From assembly GCA_964450265.1 (NCBI GenBank), contig CAYVCY010000093.1:1-8635 (forward strand): a stretch of 8,635 bases of DNA, in the 5' to 3' direction. Made by a program: the position numbers and the translations under genes. Numbering within the stretch: position 1 is the stretch's first letter; every line of letters begins with the position of its first letter. Shown one piece after another: positions 6,193 through 8,635 of this stretch. The DNA is from JAEZJZ01 sp964450265. GTDB lineage: Bacteria; Bacillota; UBA994; UBA5500. The notes under the pieces are model-generated. The model saw only the letters and a list, made by a program, of their open reading frames with translations. It was not told the DNA's origin and searched no databases.

Positions 6193-7611
6193 ATGCAGGA
6201 TTTCCTTCTACTGAGAGACTCCGCGGCCATCAAGGCCTTGGCCCATCCGTTGCGGCTGCAGCTATTGGAGCAGCTGATCGCGCGACCTGCCAGCGTGCAA
6301 CAGCTGGCCAGTCAGTTGCAGCAGGTGCACGCCAAGGTGTTCTACCATGTGAAGGAACTGGAGAAGAACAGGCTGGTGGAAGTGGTGGGAGAGCACGTGA
6401 TCAATGGCATCACCGAGCGCTTTTACCGAGCCGCCGCCCGCACCTTCTATCTGGGCCAAGCGGTGGGACCGTTCGCGCCCGCCGAGCAGACGGTGGCTCA
6501 GGCGGTGCAGAGCGACTTGCTGCGCCAGCGCCGCCAGCACGAGCTGCAGGTGGATAACCGCCAGGTGGCACATGACCTGGTGTACCACGCCTTGCGCGTG
6601 CAGCCCGGCGCCAAAGTGGTGCTGGAAGGGGCCAATCATCAGGCCGACCTGCTGGAAGCCATGCTGCTGGAATGCCGCTTGGCCGGGGCCGAGGCGTTCA
6701 TCCGCCTGATGAACACCAACCATTTGCGCCAGTTGCTGTTGGAGCTCAGCGTCGAGCAGTTGGCGTCGCCGCCGCCCCTCACCACCTTCCTCTATGGTCA
6801 TGTGGACCTGTGGGTCTCCTTCGACGCCGTCGCCGAAACAGCTGCCTTCGCCGATTGTGACCCAGCCAAGGTGGAGGCCGTCATCCAGGGCGAGTTGCGC
6901 GCGTACAAACAGGGGCCGAAGCGCTTCGCCGCCGTGGAGGTGGGCTATCCCACCCGCGAGCGGGCAACCGAACTGGGGGTGGACTATGGTCTGCTGCACG
7001 ACCTCTTCTGGCGGGCGATCAGCTCGCCACCAGCCGAGCTGCGCGCCCGGGGGCAGGAACTGCGTCAACAGGTGCTGGCAACAGCCACCTCCTGCGATGC
7101 TCCTCTGCGCTTGGCAAGCCCCGACGGCCGCAGTAATCTGGACTTCTATTTGGACCGCGACCATGCCCTGGCTCAAGTGATCATCAACGACGGCACCCTG
7201 GATCCCGACCGCGTCGACCCCCGGCAGCTGGTGGATCTCAGCTTGCCCGGAGGGCAACTATTGCTCACTCCCCAGGCTGGGACTCTCAGCGGGCACCTGC
7301 GCGTCGACCAATACACCCATCGCGGGACCGCCATCCGAGATATCGAGCTGCAGTTTCGCCATGGCCAGCTGGCCTCGTGGAGCGCCGCCCGCGGCCAAAC
7401 CACCCTGTCGACACTGCTGGCCACCCTGGGCAGCGCGCCCCTGTCCGCCGCCAAGCTCAGTCTCGGCTGCAACCCCAAGGTGCCGACTCTCACCGGCTAC
7501 AAGCTGCTCGACCCCGTTGCCCAAGGCTCCCTGGGCATCCAGCTGCTCAGCCAGCAGGGCGTCCCCCTGTGGCTGTATGCCGGCAACATCAACCACAACC
7601 GTCCCCGCTAA
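6193..7611 (+). CDS. ArsR-like winged-helix regulator fused to a degenerate M29 aminopeptidase domain
   Basis: The 472-residue protein has two parts. Residues about 13-87 are an ArsR-type winged helix: IKALAHPLRLQLLEQL, a recognition region near VQQLASQLQQVHAKVFYHVKELEKNRLV, and a wing ending NGITERFYRA. Residues about 124-459 resemble M29 (thermophilic) aminopeptidases in order and spacing: HALRVQPGAKVVLEG, a LAGAEAFIRLM helix, SNLDFYL, LPGGQLLLTP, AKLSLGCNP and a GSLGIQLLS strand. At positions where family enzymes carry metal ligands, this protein has Q355 for Glu, K421 for Glu, G448 for His and Q455 for Tyr; the final His-x-Asp motif is missing because the protein ends early. It should therefore not be a peptidase; a ligand-sensing role is inferred. 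The ribosome site GAAAGGG lies about 10 bases before ATG 6193. It is probably linked functionally to the preceding MFS gene. The alignment rests on remembered family motifs. Confidence 0.75.
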   Translation: MQDFLLLRDSAAIKALAHPLRLQLLEQLIARPASVQQLASQLQQVHAKVFYHVKELEKNRLVEVVGEHVINGITERFYRAAARTFYLGQAVGPFAPAEQTVAQAVQSDLLRQRRQHELQVDNRQVAHDLVYHALRVQPGAKVVLEGANHQADLLEAMLLECRLAGAEAFIRLMNTNHLRQLLLELSVEQLASPPPLTTFLYGHVDLWVSFDAVAETAAFADCDPAKVEAVIQGELRAYKQGPKRFAAVEVGYPTRERATELGVDYGLLHDLFWRAISSPPAELRARGQELRQQVLATATSCDAPLRLASPDGRSNLDFYLDRDHALAQVIINDGTLDPDRVDPRQLVDLSLPGGQLLLTPQAGTLSGHLRVDQYTHRGTAIRDIELQFRHGQLASWSAARGQTTLSTLLATLGSAPLSAAKLSLGCNPKVPTLTGYKLLDPVAQGSLGIQLLSQQGVPLWLYAGNINHNRPR

Positions 7612-7612
7612 C

Positions 7613-7643
7613 CGAAACAAAAGGGACGGTTCTTTTTGTTTCG
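7613..7643 (+). repeat. REP-like 31-bp monomer, copy 3
   Basis: Reads CGAAACAAA, the invariant 18-nt core, then TTCG. It starts one base after the regulator's TAA. The first and last nine or so bases are themselves complementary (GAAACAAAA at 7614-7622 with TTTTGTTTC at 7634-7642), so a single copy can fold into a hairpin with an 11-nt loop. Its downstream T-run could help to end the regulator transcript. Confidence 0.8.
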
Positions 7644-7656
7644 CTGCCAACTCCCA

Positions 7657-7687
7657 TGAAACAAAAGGGACGGTTCTTTTTGTCTCG
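7657..7687 (+). repeat. REP-like 31-bp monomer, copy 4
   Basis: Differs from copy 3 at two of 31 positions and lies in the same orientation, start to start 44 bp away, with a 13-bp spacer. It is the only direct pair in the window and lies 92 bp upstream of the transposase ATG. Confidence 0.8.
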
Positions 7688-7779
7688 CTCCCTATCCCTA
7701 CTGCCCTGTTCCAACCCCAGAGAAAATCACCCTTGTCTCGCACCCTGCCTAATGGTATGTTTTGGCTGAGGTGATGTTC

Positions 7780-8577
7780 ATGGCGCGCCGAGCCAGGCAA
7801 GAGAGCCCTAGCGGTTATTACCATGTGATGATGCGAGGCAACAACCGAGAACACATCTTCAATGAGCACGGTCAGAAGAAAAGGTTTATCAGCACTCTCA
7901 AGGACGAGCTAGATGCCGCCGCGCTGCAGCTGGGCGCCTGGTGCCTGATGAACAATCATGTACATCTGGTGATCAAAGGTGAACTGGCCGAACTGAGTGG
8001 ATCCCTCAAGCGGGTCAACATCAGCTTTGCCATGGTCTTCAACAAGCTGGAGGATAGGGTCGGGCACGTGTTTCAGGACCGGTTCAAGAGCCAAGTGATC
8101 GCCAGCGATGAGCAGTTGCTGGCAGTGGTGAGATACGTACACAACAATCCGGTCAAAGCCGGCCTGGTGCGTGGTCCCCGCCAGTACCCGTGGAGCAGCT
8201 ACCGTGCATATCTGTACGGGTCCCCGCTCCTATCCACCGAGCAGCAGGAGTTGGTGCTGGGCTACTTCGACCACGACCTGTCCCGCTTTCGGGCTTTCCA
8301 CCGCATTCAGGATAATCGGGAGTATCTGGACACAAAAGAAGACATCGTCGAGCAGCGCTGGGCGACAGGGCAGCAGATGGTGGCAGATTTCTGCAGGGAC
8401 CAGGGGATGACCGGACTGGCGGAAGTCCGAGAAGATCCAGTGCTCCTGCAACAGTTGACATACAGACTGGCATCCGACAGCAAGCTCACCCGCAGAAGGA
8501 TTGCCGAGTTGTTGGGAATAACCCCTAGCCGCGTGCAACGCATGAGCGCGAAGCAGTCCGACATCAACTTAAGGTAA
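7780..8577 (+). CDS. REP-associated tyrosine transposase (RAYT, Y1/HUH family)
   Basis: The 265-residue product belongs to the Y1 HUH nucleases related to IS200 TnpA, which cut and join single-stranded DNA at hairpins through a 5'-phosphotyrosine link. The opening MARRARQESPSGYYHVMMRGNN is characteristic. The HUH motif is H60-V61-H62 within MNNHVHLVI. The catalytic tyrosine is most likely Y119 in VRYVHNNPVKAG, aligned with DYIYINPVKHG of the E. coli RAYT as I recall it. GHVFQDRFKS (95-104) is a family block. Residues about 236-258 form a C-terminal helix-turn-helix, seen in some RAYT groups. All key residues are intact. ATG 7780 is preferred over TTG 7762 and ATG 7774 because GAGGT (7768-7772) lies seven bases before it. 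A weak promoter-like pair (TTGTCT 7733, TATGTT 7756) is very close to the start. Repeats flank the gene on both sides. Confidence 0.88.
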   Translation: MARRARQESPSGYYHVMMRGNNREHIFNEHGQKKRFISTLKDELDAAALQLGAWCLMNNHVHLVIKGELAELSGSLKRVNISFAMVFNKLEDRVGHVFQDRFKSQVIASDEQLLAVVRYVHNNPVKAGLVRGPRQYPWSSYRAYLYGSPLLSTEQQELVLGYFDHDLSRFRAFHRIQDNREYLDTKEDIVEQRWATGQQMVADFCRDQGMTGLAEVREDPVLLQQLTYRLASDSKLTRRRIAELLGITPSRVQRMSAKQSDINLR

Positions 8578-8608
8578 CGAAACAGCAGGGACGGTTCTTT
8601 TTGTGTCG
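8578..8608 (+). repeat. REP-like 31-bp monomer, copy 5
   Basis: Reads CGAAACAGC, the invariant 18-nt core, then GTCG after the T-run. It begins directly after the TAA of the transposase gene and abuts copy 6 tail to tail. Confidence 0.8.
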
Positions 8609-8635
8609 CGACACAAAAAGAACCGTCCCTGCTGT
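8609..8635 (-). repeat. REP-like monomer, copy 6, cut by the window edge
   Basis: This is the exact reverse complement of 8582-8608, so 8582-8635 is a perfect 54-bp palindrome with no spacer, centred on TCGCGA. If the monomer is 31 bp, four bases lie beyond the window. Confidence 0.8.

Larger units (their letters stand above)
7613..8635 (+). mobile_element. REPtron: RAYT gene bracketed by its presumed REP repeats
   Basis: A RAYT gene is preceded by a direct pair of 31-bp repeats and followed by an inverted pair. RAYTs elsewhere are single-copy, vertically inherited genes flanked by REP sequences that they recognise. No target-site duplication or conventional insertion-sequence ends are visible, and the right boundary is cut by the window edge. 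Confidence 0.6.

Noticed and set aside
6262..7257. Long open frame of 331 codons on the minus strand
   Set aside because: It lies wholly inside the regulator gene on the opposite strand, is rich in His, Gln, Leu and Gly as expected of antisense GC-rich sequence, and shows no domain. The plus frame has clear winged-helix and M29-like motifs.
7613..7687. CRISPR array
   Set aside because: There are only two direct copies, with a 13-bp spacer and self-complementary units. The same unit occurs elsewhere in both orientations next to a RAYT gene, and no cas gene is present.
7258..7869. Minus-strand open frame of 203 codons across the regulator 3' end and repeats 3 and 4
   Set aside because: It crosses repeats and two plus-strand genes, with no recognisable domain.

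Overview
The window looks like chromosomal DNA from a moderately GC-rich bacterium, most likely a member of the Bacillota (Clostridia or a relative). The pointers are a copper-amine-oxidase-type stalk domain, strong AGGAGG-like ribosome sites, and a short repeat family built on GGGACGGTTCTTTTTGT that I associate with clostridial genomes. Chloroflexota cannot be excluded. No rRNA, tRNA, CRISPR array or phage gene is visible.

Layout. Bases 2-1669 hold the 3' part of a probable surface protein (stalk domain, two lamin-tail-like domains, helical segment). A NUDIX hydrolase follows (1922-2371), then a 114-bp palindromic repeat (2377-2490), then a cupin-type glucose-6-phosphate isomerase (2681-3448). 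This gene converges on a zinc-type cation diffusion facilitator (3522-4406, minus strand), and a perfect 21-bp-stem inverted repeat fills the gap between them. A divergent promoter region (4407-4681) separates the metal exporter from an MFS efflux transporter (4682-6079). Next, from its own promoter, comes an unusual regulator (6193-7611): an ArsR-like winged helix fused to a domain that resembles M29 aminopeptidases but has lost the metal ligands. Last is a REP-associated tyrosine transposase (RAYT, 7780-8577), bracketed by copies of the 31-bp repeat.

How the parts may work together. The MFS promoter (4592-4620) is flanked by two near-identical palindromic sites (4566-4583 and 4632-4657), as in a repressed efflux gene. 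The regulator just downstream is the natural candidate to bind them, perhaps sensing a peptide-like ligand through its dead peptidase domain; this is inference.

The second system is the RAYT and its repeats. Six copies of one 31-bp monomer occur here, as head-to-head, head-to-tail and tail-to-tail pairs, each group starting within about 10 bp of a stop codon. This fits a REP/BIME family mobilised by the RAYT and possibly used as transcription terminators.
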